Positions 36,104 through 46,884 of a DNA stretch of 64,000 nt are shown here, one piece after another. Position 1 is the first letter of the stretch, and each line of letters starts with the position of its first letter. Both the position numbers and the translations under genes were made by a program. The notes below the pieces were generated by a model. It searched no databases, was not told the origin of the DNA, and saw only the letters and a program-made list of their open reading frames with translations. This DNA is from Ophioderma brevispina (lineage: Eukaryota > Echinodermata > Ophiuroidea > Amphilepidida > Ophiodermatidae), in contig JAMKCH010002854.1 in NCBI GenBank assembly GCA_023653785.1, positions 1 through 64,000 of the forward strand, written 5' to 3'.

Positions 36104-36960
36104 TTGCCTCTCTGTCCTACTCAGAATCCCCATCTCATTTTGGCTCAGACACAATGTCTCACTCCCATTACAGCATCACTGATTCTTACACAGCTCTTAA
36201 ACACCATACTTTTCATCTTCAAAGAATATCTTTTCTCGTGCAACAAAACTCCATAAATTCACCTAACTTCACCCAATCCCATACGTCACTTAGCTGTCAC
36301 AGCCACATCGCATCCACCGCCCCCACTAACCCTGTCCCCAGGTACGTGAACTCCTCAACCGATTCCACCTAACACGCAACTGTCCTCTGTTCCACCATCC
36401 ATCACGATTCTTATGGGCATATCCCACACAAAATCACTTGCCAAAACTTGGGGTCACTCTCTTCATCTTTGTTCATCTCTCATGGATCTTTCCCGCATTC
36501 CTCACACCACACTGAATTTGGCCTTTTACCCTCTTCCCCACACATCCACATGGTTTACCTTACTCACTACAACCTCCCTAGCCACTCTGCTCACCAACAC
36601 TTTTGTTTCCCAAGGTTTTAACTTCAAAACTTGCAAAACAGGCCCTCCATTGTTCGCTCATTAAAACCAAAGTCATCAGCATACAAACATTTCACTCATG
36701 AAACCCTCTTTTGCAATCTCCGTAACTACGTCCTTACAATTGCAAAAATCAAAGCGAAGAACCGAACCTTGAGACACCAACCTACCACTCAAATCTCAAA
36801 CAATCAGCTCCCACTCTAACTCTTGTTTTGCTCCTTCATCAAACTATCACTGCTATAGCTCGAACCATTACTTTGGGTATCCCTCTCTTCCCCATTCCCA
36901 CGCCATCACCTTCCTCGGGTACTCTATCCAAACCCTTCTCCAAAGTCTACAAAACACTAG
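36104..36960 (-). pseudogene. Reverse transcriptase part of the split minus-strand element
   Basis: The RT core is visible as YADD (complement of gtcatcagcata at 36,672-36,683), with both catalytic aspartates intact. Upstream, near 36.74-36.80 kb, is a diverged VGV.QGS-like segment, and farther on DRVP.K-like residues near 36.92 kb. After the YADD box come the TMEGLFCKF, EFTYLG and SET blocks usual in RTs of this type. The clade (RTE, I or related) cannot be fixed by eye. Multiple stops and frameshifts. Confidence 0.75.
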
Positions 36961-36999
36961 TCAATATTTTGTATAATATCTCACTTTCACAAGGAGCTG

Positions 37000-37837
37000 A
37001 ACTTTTGTTAACCAAGGGGTCAATTTTCAAACATGATGAAAAATTACCAAAATTTAAAAATATTTTTAAAAGGTGGGTGACCCTATTGACAACATCTCTG
37101 TTACTCCACAAATTGAGAGTTGTATCAGAAGAATGTTCATCAGAAGTGAAACTGATTGCCGTGGACTGCCGGCCGGATGTCCCACCCAGCAATGCAAAGC
37201 ACTTACTTGTTATTGCTGGTCGGACCTCAGGAGACACTTTCGTCGCCAGTTTATTGCCGGTTTGGACGTGTTGAGAGCAGGCAACCCGTGTGACGTGTAC
37301 GCGTAAATTTTATCATCCTTCATATTTTTCTTCCATTATTCATAGTTACTCTTTCCCCCCACCCCATCCCCCCGAACCACACCCACAGACCACCACCCCC
37401 ACCCCTTCCCAATACACAGATCAAATCTGTGGGTAGTGGGATATCTAACCTCTACCACAGGACAAAAGGTAATGAATCCCTTTTTAGCGTGTTATACCAG
37501 TTACTGTATCATAACATGATTGTCCCTGGTTGTTGGAATCGTAATCGTCCAAAAATTGTCTCAATATTAGAAAACACACGTAGATACCAATTGTAATGCA
37601 ATAGAAAATGAGATTTCCGAAAAGAAAGAAAGATCTATTTGAAAGAAAGAAGCAAAACTGGATGGTTTTTCCACTCCACACAAATGTCAGTGTTTATTTA
37701 TTTAAATGCTGCACACAAATGATCCTGAGGTCATAAAAAATTTTTAGTCCAAAACTGAAACATTCTGTGCATTAAATTGGTGCAATGTGAAAGTGTTACC
37801 ATCTTCAGAAAAAGTATAAGTAAAATTGCAAGTGGTA
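37000..37837. other. Unassigned region with a Cys-containing frame
   Basis: Between 37.08 and 37.31 kb GC content rises and a frame ends GLDVLRAGNPCDVYA; an overlapping frame runs 36,828-37,274. Neither shows a known domain or flanking splice consensus. A C-rich strand (cccccaccccatcccccc type) lies at 37,355-37,410. The remainder is AT-rich and empty. Confidence 0.4.
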
Positions 37838-38877
37838 TTATATCCCTCATGAATATATTCATGTTAATTGCTTGGTTAAAAGTGTGTCACTTGACCACAA
37901 ATAGTTTAACTATTTGGAGAAGAAAGAGGCGAAAGAGAGATCACAGGGAAATAGAAGCCTGATTTCCCTAGGGAAATAGGTCGGACTATTTCTCTCTAGC
38001 CTCGATACCCGTGGTCTTCAGGGTCCTTTATCGGTTCTTTCGTGTGGTCAATACGGACTAGTACGACTGTTTGACGTATGCATGCGAGTGCAAGACTTGT
38101 CTTTCGTCAACGTATGTGTATGTTCGTATTAGTTACTGCTCTAAAAGGAACTTTTGACGAATTGTTGAGGCTATTTTCGTCGACAACATGGCTGCGCCCA
38201 GGTGCAATAACACCAGTGGGAAACCTTCTGCACGGATAGTGAGAATACAACAAAAATAATTACGTATGTTCTGTCAGTGTTCGAGGAGTTGTGTAAATAA
38301 CACCGGGATTCCGCATGATTTTTATTTTACGCCATGGAAGGAAAACGGCTGTGATATGATTTAACGCTTGAAGCACTGCATGTGTGCACGGAAAACAGAA
38401 GGTGAGCGATTACATGCTATATGCAGTAAATTCCGGGAGTAAATTCGGTACAGACTTCAGCGTCATTATTTACCGAAAAAGGTGTGGATATCGTAAGTGG
38501 GGCGGACTTTCCTCTGCCTAAAAGGCAGTCAAGGCTCAAGCTCTTGCCTAGCCTAGCCCTAGGCTAGCCTAGCCTACAGAGTACAGACAGGCAAGGCCTA
38601 TTTTTTGTTAAGGTAGGCCTCAGCCTCAGGCTCAGTTTCACTTTTAACCAATCAATGAACAAAAAATATATTCATGAAGGATATTAAAACAAATTATTTA
38701 ATGATCTTATTCGGGATCTTGTGGAATTATGGCCCCTCGCGTGAATGGAGGGCGTGGGGTTACTATTTCCCCCCCGACCTTCGGTTTCAGGAAAATAGTT
38801 ACCCACGCCCTCCGTTACCTCCAGGGGCCAATAGATTCCACAAGATCCCTCATGATCATTAAATATTTGTATAATAT
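37838..38877. mobile_element. ~1.04-kb dispersed repeat, copy 1 (empty site)
   Basis: This matches 48,246-49,490 along its length. It begins atatccctcatgaatatatt and an inverted partner, aatatattcatgaaggatat, lies at 38,667-38,686, so the first 850 bases have MITE-like ends. The last part is a perfect-looking hairpin (38,705-38,862). Inside, ccatggaagg at 38,332-38,341 is uninterrupted, whereas copy 2 has a small insertion there. A CTAG-rich palindromic run (gcctagcctagccctaggct) is at about 38,548-38,567. No conserved coding frame. Confidence 0.85.
38705..38862. repeat. Hairpin with ~70-bp arms
   Basis: gatcttgtggaatta, ggcccctc, ggagggcgtgggg and tactatttcc are mirrored in order by ggaaaatagtta, cccacgccctcc, aggggcc and attccacaagatc. 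The second dispersed copy (49,305-49,465) has the same hairpin, so structure is part of the element. Confidence 0.9.
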
Positions 38878-40429
38878 GCCATTCATATATTGTTCATTTT
38901 CCATTTAAAAATGATAGTTAATAACACAGATAAGAATTTCTATTCTGCGTAGAGTTTGATGAAGCGAGCGATATGGTCTGGTCATGATTTAAATGAGGTT
39001 GCTTATGATCGCCATAGTACCATAGCACTGATTTGCTTGAGTATCCCAAATTTAAATACCCTAGCCATCCCCATAATTTGCGAAGTGCTATCCGTATGTT
39101 GGTAACGGAACATGGTGTATTTCGGGGATATATTCAACGAAGAAGAAAACTTGATTTAGTCCCCTTGTGTAAAAAAGTAGTTCAATGTGACACTCATACA
39201 TCAATTGTGTTCTTATACAGTGAGATTTTGATAAACATTGGACAAAGTGCACAAAATATTACCTTAAATTGTCATCTAAAAATTGCTGTTTATGGTGATA
39301 ACATTTTGAAACGGTACATAGTTCCATTAAACATGTTAAAATCATGCATTTGGGGCACAGTTCGAATGAATAACTCATTTTGAAAGGGGTTTTTAGAGCA
39401 TGAGAAACATTGGAAATTGTGAAAAGTAAGATGTATGTATTCGTTTTCTATTGCCGTCTTTGTGAGTCGGACGATAGCCAGACGAACATTCCATGGGAGT
39501 AGCCCCCTCAATCCCCATCCCTTCCTTGGCAACTCACAAGGATGTGATAATTTTTAAGGACCATGTGTGACTATTGTTTCAACAACTGTGACATTTCATC
39601 ATTTTCACAACAAAAAAGAACACTGACCTCTTTAATTTTTATTTTTGGAACTTCGTGTTTGGTGAGTTATTCATACTGTGGGTAGAAAAGCACTTCCAGG
39701 TTCCATTTTGGGATGAATTTAGTATTCCGCCACCAAATCCTTCAACATGCAGTTTATTCCATTGAGGCTGCAAATTCATAGGGTGGTGTGGCACAATACA
39801 AAATTCTTTCCAGATTTTGTTTCGGAGACAATTTGACACTGTGCCACAGAGAATACTGTTTCAAAAACTGCATTTTTTTCTGGAAAATACTGAGTGCACA
39901 TGGTCATACTTAGTCTTAAATGAAAGAGCAGATATTTTTCTACAAAATTGTAAGTTTTATATACCAAATCGCCGCATTTAATGACCAACAGTTGCTTAAG
40001 GTACATGTAGGTGCATAGTGTCATGCTGCTTGCCGCTTTGATGATGAAATCTACGTCACTACGCATCATGTCAGAATCGCTAGCGGTGACCCAGCGGCAA
40101 AAGCGTCAAGCCAATAAATTGATCTTCCTGCCTTTCGGGCTGCCGCATTATCCAAAGTGGCAAATTGCATTGAGTTGACTTGGAAGTTGGAGTCAAATCT
40201 GGAGCGGTGCCACTCATGACGTAGTTCCAAGCGATAGTGCTGCTTGACTTTAGTCCTAAGGCTAACCCTTCTGAAAGTCAATGAGAAGCAATCAAGTTGC
40301 GCCTATTGATTGTAATTGCACTTCGGACGTCAAGAACTATTTGTTTTACTTGCAATGCTTTCTATTGCACTCGGCCGCTTTCTCGTCAGAACACCCATTG
40401 CTTTCTATTGCACTCGGCCGCTTTCCCCT
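38878..40429. other. Anonymous intergenic DNA
   Basis: No supported gene. A 116-codon frame at 39,033-39,383 (plus) has no recognisable domain. A short duplication, ctttctattgcactcggccgctttc (split as ctttctattgcactcggc and cgctttc), occurs at about 40,358 and 40,401, with a third partial copy at 41,264. Confidence 0.45.
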
Positions 40430-40433
40430 GAGG

Positions 40434-41241
40434 CAGTCGGGGATAAGCGCTCAATCGGGATCGCCCGATTGAGCGACTATGGCAAATTGGGCGATATTCG
40501 CCCTAAAAATCACACACACCATTTTTGTTAAAACTTCGGATTATAGTACATATTATATTACTTTTTATCTGTCAGTAATGATTTTGTAAAAATCCAAGTT
40601 CAAAGTGCATAAATCGTACTCAAAACCTACTGGATTACTATCCAATTGCATTTTGGATGTGCATCGCCATATTTGCTGTCTGCTCATGCTCAGAGCTTTT
40701 CGGCCTAACTGTGCATGTCATGTGCAGAAGCCATCGCTTCACATTTCAGATTAATACGCATCGCGATGTCAAATTCTTCTGTCACTCCTTATAAAAAAGT
40801 TATTGTTTTTTAAACCTTTGTATCCTAAAGATGAGGCTATAGTTGGACACAAATTATATGCAAATGGCCTTATCACTCATTTTTGGACTATATTTAATGA
40901 TGGTGACTGGGGATTTCCCTGAAGTTGATGAAACGGAATGATTTTCTGGCAATGGTGCATTTCTCAAAATGTGATTTTCTTTCAACAAAATCCCAACTTT
41001 TATCTAATGTAGCAGAAAAAGTGTCCGATTAAATTTTTTTTTGGTGCGCTGAGATTTTAGATATATGTATTTAAAGTAAATTGGCAAAATAATTTTTGTG
41101 AAGAATCGTTTGCCTTTGTGAAGTCACTGAATTGATAGTAAAAATAGCAAACCTTGCCGAATTTGGTGATATAAAATCGCCGTATTAGGTGAGGTCACCT
41201 GATTAAGCGACATCGCCCGATTGAGCGCTTATCCACGACTG
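40434..41241. mobile_element. 808-bp inverted-repeat element with 4-bp target duplication
   Basis: The left end reads cagtcggggataagcgctca, and the right end is its complement with one mismatch (gagcgcttatccacgactg). GAGG flanks both ends (40,430-40,433 and 41,242-41,245). Just inside the left end is a second palindrome around atcgggatcgcccgat. No transposase. The 4-bp duplication and CA-type start could fit a Chapaev-like element, but the class is not established. Confidence 0.8.
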
Positions 41242-41330
41242 GAGGAGATCGCCAAAACCAATTGCTTTCTATTGCACTTGATACGTCCACGTACCATAAC
41301 ACAAATTTCCGGTCAACATCATGTATCTCA

Positions 41331-42912
41331 CAGACTCACCATGCACTACCTTCCCAAAGTCCTGTGGGTTTTTCCGCTGCAGCGCTTACGTTCTGCCGAA
41401 GATGAGAAGATGCTACATACTCATGTTAGTCCCCAGACAGTTTGCAGTGGCAGCGCTCTCTGCAGTCAATGCCGTTTCAAATGTTTTAATTGCGCGCCCT
41501 GATGTAGCATGCATATGGATGTATTAAAAGTTCCGGGTGACTGACCTCCAATACCTATCAGACTCGCCACACAATGGCGGCGTCCCCTGGCGATGGTGCA
41601 CCTCAGGTCACGCAGGTAAACTTTAAATTTCAATATTTCCAGGTATATCGCAGGATTTTCATTGGGCTCCGCATTATTGGTGATGTTTTTCCTTCTTAAC
41701 TATGTAAACATTTTAAAGATTCAGATCGGCAAAGGTGGAAAAATCATTCGACAACGGGTCTTTACTGAACTTCAGGAACTTAGCTTAGAAACTCACGCAC
41801 ACAAATATGCACAGGTTCAGAATCGCATCGCGCAGGTGTATTGACCCAGCCAAGGTCGATGACATCACTGGCGAAGGGAACCGATCGGTTCCAAAGTATG
41901 TTGAACTTCTTACGTCACAATGGGCACGGTAAATTTTGTATTGACTATTGTCATTAGCGGGGATCATTAGCGCTAATTAATTAGAATTTTTGATCTCTGT
42001 ACACAGGTTAATGTGATGTGCAGGTCACTGCAGGATGCAATCTGACTTGTCAACTTATCTCAAGTCAAGCTAGAAATTGCAATTTTTGCAAGAACCAGGT
42101 AACACTAACACTCATACTAACAGACTGACCATGCACTACCTTCCCAAAGTCCTGTGGGGTTTTCCGCTGCAGCGCTTACGTTCTGCCGAAGATGAGAAGA
42201 TGCTACATACTCATGTTAGTCCCCAGACAGTTTGCAGTGGCAGCGCTCTCTGCAGTCAATGCCGTTTCAAATGTTTTAATTGCGCGCCCTGATGTAGCAT
42301 GCATATGGATGTATTAAAAGTTCCGGGTGACTGACCTCCAATACCTATCAGACTCGCCACACAATGGCGGCGTCCCCCTGGCGATGGTGCACCTCAGGTC
42401 ACGCAGGTAAACTTTAAATTTCAATATTTCCAGGTATATCGCAGGATTTTCATTGGGCTCCGCATTATTGGTGATGTTTTTCCTTCTTAACTATGTAAAC
42501 ATTTTAAAGATTCAGATCGGCAAAGGTGGAAAAATCATTCGACATCGGGTTTATAACTGAACTTCAGTGAACTTAGGAAACTAAGCACACAAATCTTCAA
42601 GGTTCAGAATCGCATCGCGCAGGTGTATTGACCCAGCCAAGGTCGATGACATCCACTGGCGAAGGGTGAAAACCGATCGGTTCCAAAGTATGTGAACTTC
42701 TTAAGTCAAGAAATGGGCGCGGTAAATTTGAATTGTCATTAGCGGGGATCATTAGCGCTAATTAATTAGAATTTTTGATCTCTGTACACAGGTTAATGTG
42801 ATGTGCAGGTCACTGCAGGATGCAATCTGACTTGTCAACTTATCTCAAGTCAAGCTAGAAATTGCAATTTTGCAAGAACCAGGTAACACTAACACTCATA
42901 CTAACAGACTGA
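41331..42912 (+). repeat. 790-bp tandem duplication
   Basis: Copy 1 (41,331-42,120) and copy 2 (42,121-42,912) are nearly identical except for scattered 1-10-base indels, concentrated in 42,550-42,740. The join shares cagactgacc/cagactcacc. The high identity indicates recent duplication or an assembly artefact. Each copy contains the promoter/first-exon-like segment described separately. Confidence 0.95.
41530..41616 (+). promoter_or_regulatory. Promoter/first-exon-like segment (ETS and YY1-type sites)
   Basis: ttccgg (ETS core) at 41,531-41,536 precedes acaatggcggc (41,571-41,581), a match to the YY1 site that often overlaps the start codon in housekeeping genes. The ATG at 41,574 opens a 14-codon frame, MAASPGDGAPQVTQ, that runs exactly into cag|gtaaac, a good splice donor at 41,615/41,616. 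A later segment at 41,720-41,840 begins after ttttaaag and reads IQIGKGGKIIRQ, then stays open to cag|gtgtat. This looks like the 5' end of a gene, but no full gene is found and copy 2 has an extra C that breaks the frame. Confidence 0.35.
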
Positions 42913-44437
42913 CTTCATTTAAACTGTACATGTGTATTCTAATTCTGTAGTAGGGTTCTTTCTAATCTACTTTCATGACTTTCTAATAAAACTGTAATGT
43001 AAAAACTCAAATTTATATTTTTAATCATGTCAATCAAGCCTTCAAAAATAGGTATAATTTAAACACTATGTTGATTCATACTTGTATGATCATCACTATC
43101 ATTCAAATCCTCTCTTCTGTAAATTTCAGTGCTCTAGGTAAAGCACTGACAAAGATAAAGAACGAAACAAAAGAGCTCACAATGCACGTGTTTCAATTGG
43201 CAGACCATTTTGTAACGTGCCGTGCCAGCCCATGTGAAATTACACGGTTGTCGAATTACACGGTTGTCGAATTCTGTTCCCTTCATCGAGATACAGATCA
43301 AACACACTAATTACGCAAGTGATGAAGCTCACGGCGAAGATGTAGTTCATAGACCATGTAGACAGTTAACGTAACTGTACTTTAACGTAATCTTACTAAT
43401 ATACTAAATCTACATAAAAGAATCAATTCAATTCGGTTTTTTTTTACAAACCGTTTCTTCTTCGTCTGCAGACGCATCCATGTTTGGTGCCAAGTGTCAC
43501 GGACTTTTTGAGATGCTATTTTCATTTGATATTGAGAAGAATCGCAAAATTTAAGGAATACATTACAATATTCCATTTATAATTAATTTTTGTCGAATTT
43601 TTGTTTCTTATTTACCTTAAATATTATTATAAAGGATGTTTCGTACAATTTATCCACGATACTTACTGATGTCAAATTTAGGTCGTTTTTGCGCTGTGTA
43701 AGGTACCGCAGGTCAGGCAGTGATCAGCTGGTTGTGTGATTGTTTTTGGCTGTTCAATGAATTCACTCACTTATTAAAAAAAAAATTGTATGTATTGTGC
43801 ATGTGATGAACAGAAACATCATGTCCACCAGTTCAATGATGGGGTCAAGGTGTGTTTAATTTATCCTAGGCTAAGATCGACTCAGCCTAAAACTTAAGTC
43901 TCGATTAGTCTTGATAACTCCACGTTCGTGACTTGCTGGCTAGGCACATTAGGCTTAGCGGCTTAGCCTAAATAGTAACTAGGCTTTTAAAGCTAGCGAA
44001 TTATTACCCCAGTGAAGAAAAACCTAAAGGGGTCTACATGGGTCTACACTCGAGACACAACATTCTCTTGTGGACACTCGTGACCGATGTTCTTATCTTG
44101 TGACATTTTGTCGACACTTGAATTCTTATCCAGTGACAGCCATTCATAAATCTTGCGACACTGCGACAGCCATAGTCTATCATCCAAAAAGGTAGTTCAT
44201 TTGGGGGCGAGCGGGGGCAATGGTTCGTTTGTGGGGGGCGTGCGCCCCCCCTGCCCCCCGTGTTACGCACTGGTTTTAAGTAGGGCAGGTTATTGACCTA
44301 CCTTGAGTTGCAAAAGACAGTCATGCCAGTCCCAAAAAAATTTGCATCTCAAACGACCCAGGTCAAGGGTTATTGTAGCACTTTCTGGAGTATAGACATA
44401 CATTTACAAATTCAAGAAATAATACTTTTTTTCAAAA
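42913..44437. other. Anonymous DNA upstream of the MADF gene
   Basis: No recognised coding exon. An 80-codon frame at 43,068-43,310 starts near a tttcag acceptor-like site but has no known domain. A C/G-rich hairpin (ggggggcgtgcgcccccc) is at about 44,232-44,250. Confidence 0.4.
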
Positions 44438-45469
44438 ATGGAGGAATACGACCGGTTGATAGAAGCAGTACAAGGATTCCACGCGCTTTATATTATTCAA
44501 GGCGGGAAATAAGACAAATCAAAAAAAAAAATTTGCTGGGAGGCAGTGGCGAGAAATGTAAATGAGCAAGGAAAAATGGTAAGGATTAAACATTACTTTT
44601 CTTACATAATAATGAAAGATAATTTCTAACTAGACGTTGTACTCTTAATAGGCCTACACCAAAAACATGGTTTCTTCATACAATGTAATATCATAGTGTA
44701 CGAATAGATGTATTTGCTAGTAGTTTTGTTCTAATTATAATCTGGATGAGGAATAAGAGCTATCACATCATACCTTGCGCGTAATGGTTCCATTTTGGGG
44801 GTTAGTGGAATTCTACATGTTGGGCATATTTACATATTAGCATATACCGAAACATTACGCTTGCAAAGTTGCACACAATACAGTATAAACTCGTGATTTT
44901 AACATGTAGAAGTACAAAATCGCATTGTAAGAAAGTATTTCCTCCTGTTAAATTAATCCTAATTTAGAGTATTGCATGATGGGAAGTTCTTATTTACCTC
45001 CGATATATATGTAGTTTCATGAGCTTTTAACCTGGAAATACAAAATAAACTATTTACCGATAATTGGTGGCAATTACTACGCCTAATTTAGAATATTGCA
45101 TTGCATAACTCTGGTTTTAACAACTCTCAGGTTAAACTATATTAGATAAACAATCACTGGGTGATTATATAGAACACGATGTAAATCAATGCTAATTTAA
45201 TGTTAAAAAATCCATCAAACAGCTCAACTGTATCGTATATTAAAACCACAAAGTAAACTTATTTTATCGTATTTCATGTATACCTCGTATGTATCGGCGT
45301 CGCGATTGGTCAATACGCGTCACGTGACATGTGTAATACCCCGTTATGCATGGCTGCCGTGGCGAACGCCGAAAGTGGTCAAAATCAGGCAATTTCAACT
45401 GAATTTAGATATGTAATGATTTATTTTTGTAAGTAATAGTTAGTAAAAAAGTACGGTATACATGAACGG

Positions 45470-45573
45470 TGTTCATTCATAGTATTTTGGGTATGAACGT
45501 TGTTTATGCCCTCTGGCAAGCCCTCGGGCATAAACACTCCGTTTCATACCCAAATAACTATGATGAACCCCTA
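45470..45573. repeat. Hairpin, ~45-bp arms
   Basis: ttcatagtattttgggtatga and gttgtttatgccc are mirrored by gggcataaac and tcatacccaaataactatgatgaa (given in parts) around a ~15-base loop. It lies in the first intron of the MADF-BESS gene. Confidence 0.9.
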
Positions 45574-45832
45574 ATTAATGACGGTTATTACAATATCATT
45601 TTGAGAATGTGTTTTTTATACATGCAGTTTTATACAATGGCCTATATTAAACGAACCAGAGAGCACAAAAAAAATGTAATCATGTTTTTACGTCATACCA
45701 TATTGTATTCATTCAATCTATTATAGTGTATGTTTTGTACATGATGAAATTAATTGGTTCCACGCCCCTCCAAAGTGGTCAACCATTACCACTAGTTAGA
45801 ATCGAAATTTAATTTATTTTGACTGAACTTAA

Positions 45833-46184
45833 AAGGTGCAACGAGAGATTTCACATATCAGGCGTCCCTAAAAAATAGAAAGTACTGATTTTTGCCCTGA
45901 TGTAAAGCTTTCCATCAAAAATATCCCCATATGAAAGGATTAAGCTGAGAAATGTTTCTTTGGTACAAAAATTGTGAAATTTATAATTTCGTATAACCTA
46001 GCAAATACGAAATTCAGCCTAGTTTTAAATTGAAATATAAGCAAATCAAAATCACATATTTTGTCTCTCTTTTAAGACATTTCTGTAGTCAAATACAAAG
46101 TAAGAAATCTTTTGAGTGTCTAATCTATATGAAATTACTATTCTGACACAATATTTGTGTGCCTCAAAAGCTCTCGTTGCACCT
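45833..46184. mobile_element. TTAA MITE (family B), intron copy
   Basis: Termini aaggtgcaacgagagattt and mirrored ctctcgttgcacct are flanked by TTAA (45,829-45,832 and 46,185-46,188). The interior matches 2,889-3,232 in the opposite orientation (aatgtttctttggtac, tgaaaggattaagctgaga). It ends about 80 bases before exon 2 of the MADF gene. Confidence 0.88.
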
Positions 46185-46538
46185 TTAAGGATATTGAGTC
46201 ATTATGGAATGCGTTACAATTTTGTAAAATTATATTAATTTTGTTTTTGGTAATTACAGCAGAGACATGCAAAAAGGATTGGAAGAATCTGAAGGATTCA
46301 TACAGACTTCAACGTAAAAAAATTGCCAGTGAAAAACCCTCGGGAAGTGGAAGCAGCAATAGAAGGCCCTGGAAGTATCTTAAGCTGATGTCATTTGTGA
46401 AACCATTTGTTGGAACTTCATCTGGGTAATTTCCAGTTTATTAAGCTATTTAAAAAATACATTTCATAATTCAATGTACGGGACGAGTGTTTAATTTCCA
46501 GGATATAGTAATTATGAACATGTGAGACATTTAGAGTA

Positions 46539-46884
46539 CCGTGTTGTTCCTAATAAACGCCCCTGCTCTAATAAATGCCCCCAAACGATTTTTGGATAAA
46601 ACAATTTAAGAAAATGAGTTAAGCTTACCTAAATCACATGATTTAATGGCCAGGACTGTCATAATCCGTATCATAATCCCTGTTGTCATCAATGCTTTCT
46701 ACAAAGAACAAAGTGCTGTTTGTGGATTTCATGTGTATAACGACATCTGGACCACAGTAATCTTTTATAAACTGTGTAAGGTGATTTTTGCGGGGATTTT
46801 TGACTTTCCATTTTTGACTGTAATAAACGCCCCCCCCTTTAGAAAAATGCACTGCCCCCGGGGCATTTATTAGGAACAATACGG
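46539..46884. mobile_element. 346-bp MITE with ccgt ends and TA duplication
   Basis: Left ccgtgttgttcctaataaac, right mirrored (atttattaggaacaatacgg), flanked by TA on both sides (46,537-46,538; 46,885-46,886). A c-rich sub-terminal stretch (gcccc) is mirrored too. It lies in intron 2 of the MADF-BESS gene. Confidence 0.85.

Larger units (their letters stand above)
34735..36960 (-). mobile_element. Non-LTR retrotransposon fragment (minus), split by an L2 insertion
   Basis: The minus strand from about 36.96 to 36.10 kb encodes parts of an RT, with the CLYADDFGF box at about 36,667-36,688. Downstream blocks follow (TMEGLFCKF; EFTYLG near 36.33 kb; EDEKYGV near 36.2 kb). The element resumes at 35,138 and runs to a 3' end near 34,735 that matches the 3' end of the plus-strand copy at 50.1-50.6 kb. 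The two halves are contiguous in that reference copy, so the 965 bases between (35,139-36,103) are an insertion. Frames are heavily broken. Confidence 0.8.

Noticed and set aside
36828..37274. 148-codon plus-strand frame
   Set aside because: Its first part is antisense to the RT of the minus-strand non-LTR element; the second part has no recognised domain.
38190..38420. Possible THAP-like or zinc-finger exon (CSRSCVNNTGIPHDFYFTPW) in the dispersed repeat
   Set aside because: Spacing of Cys and His does not fit THAP, the frame is not kept in the 48-kb copy, and no second half of the domain is seen.
39033..39383. 116-codon plus-strand frame
   Set aside because: No domain, AT-rich composition, no splice or promoter context; within the length expected by chance over 64 kb.
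41662..41844. KH domain suggested by IGKGGKIIRQ
   Set aside because: Only the GxxG-like loop is present, with no flanking KH helices and no conservation of frame in the second tandem copy; kept only as a weak remark.
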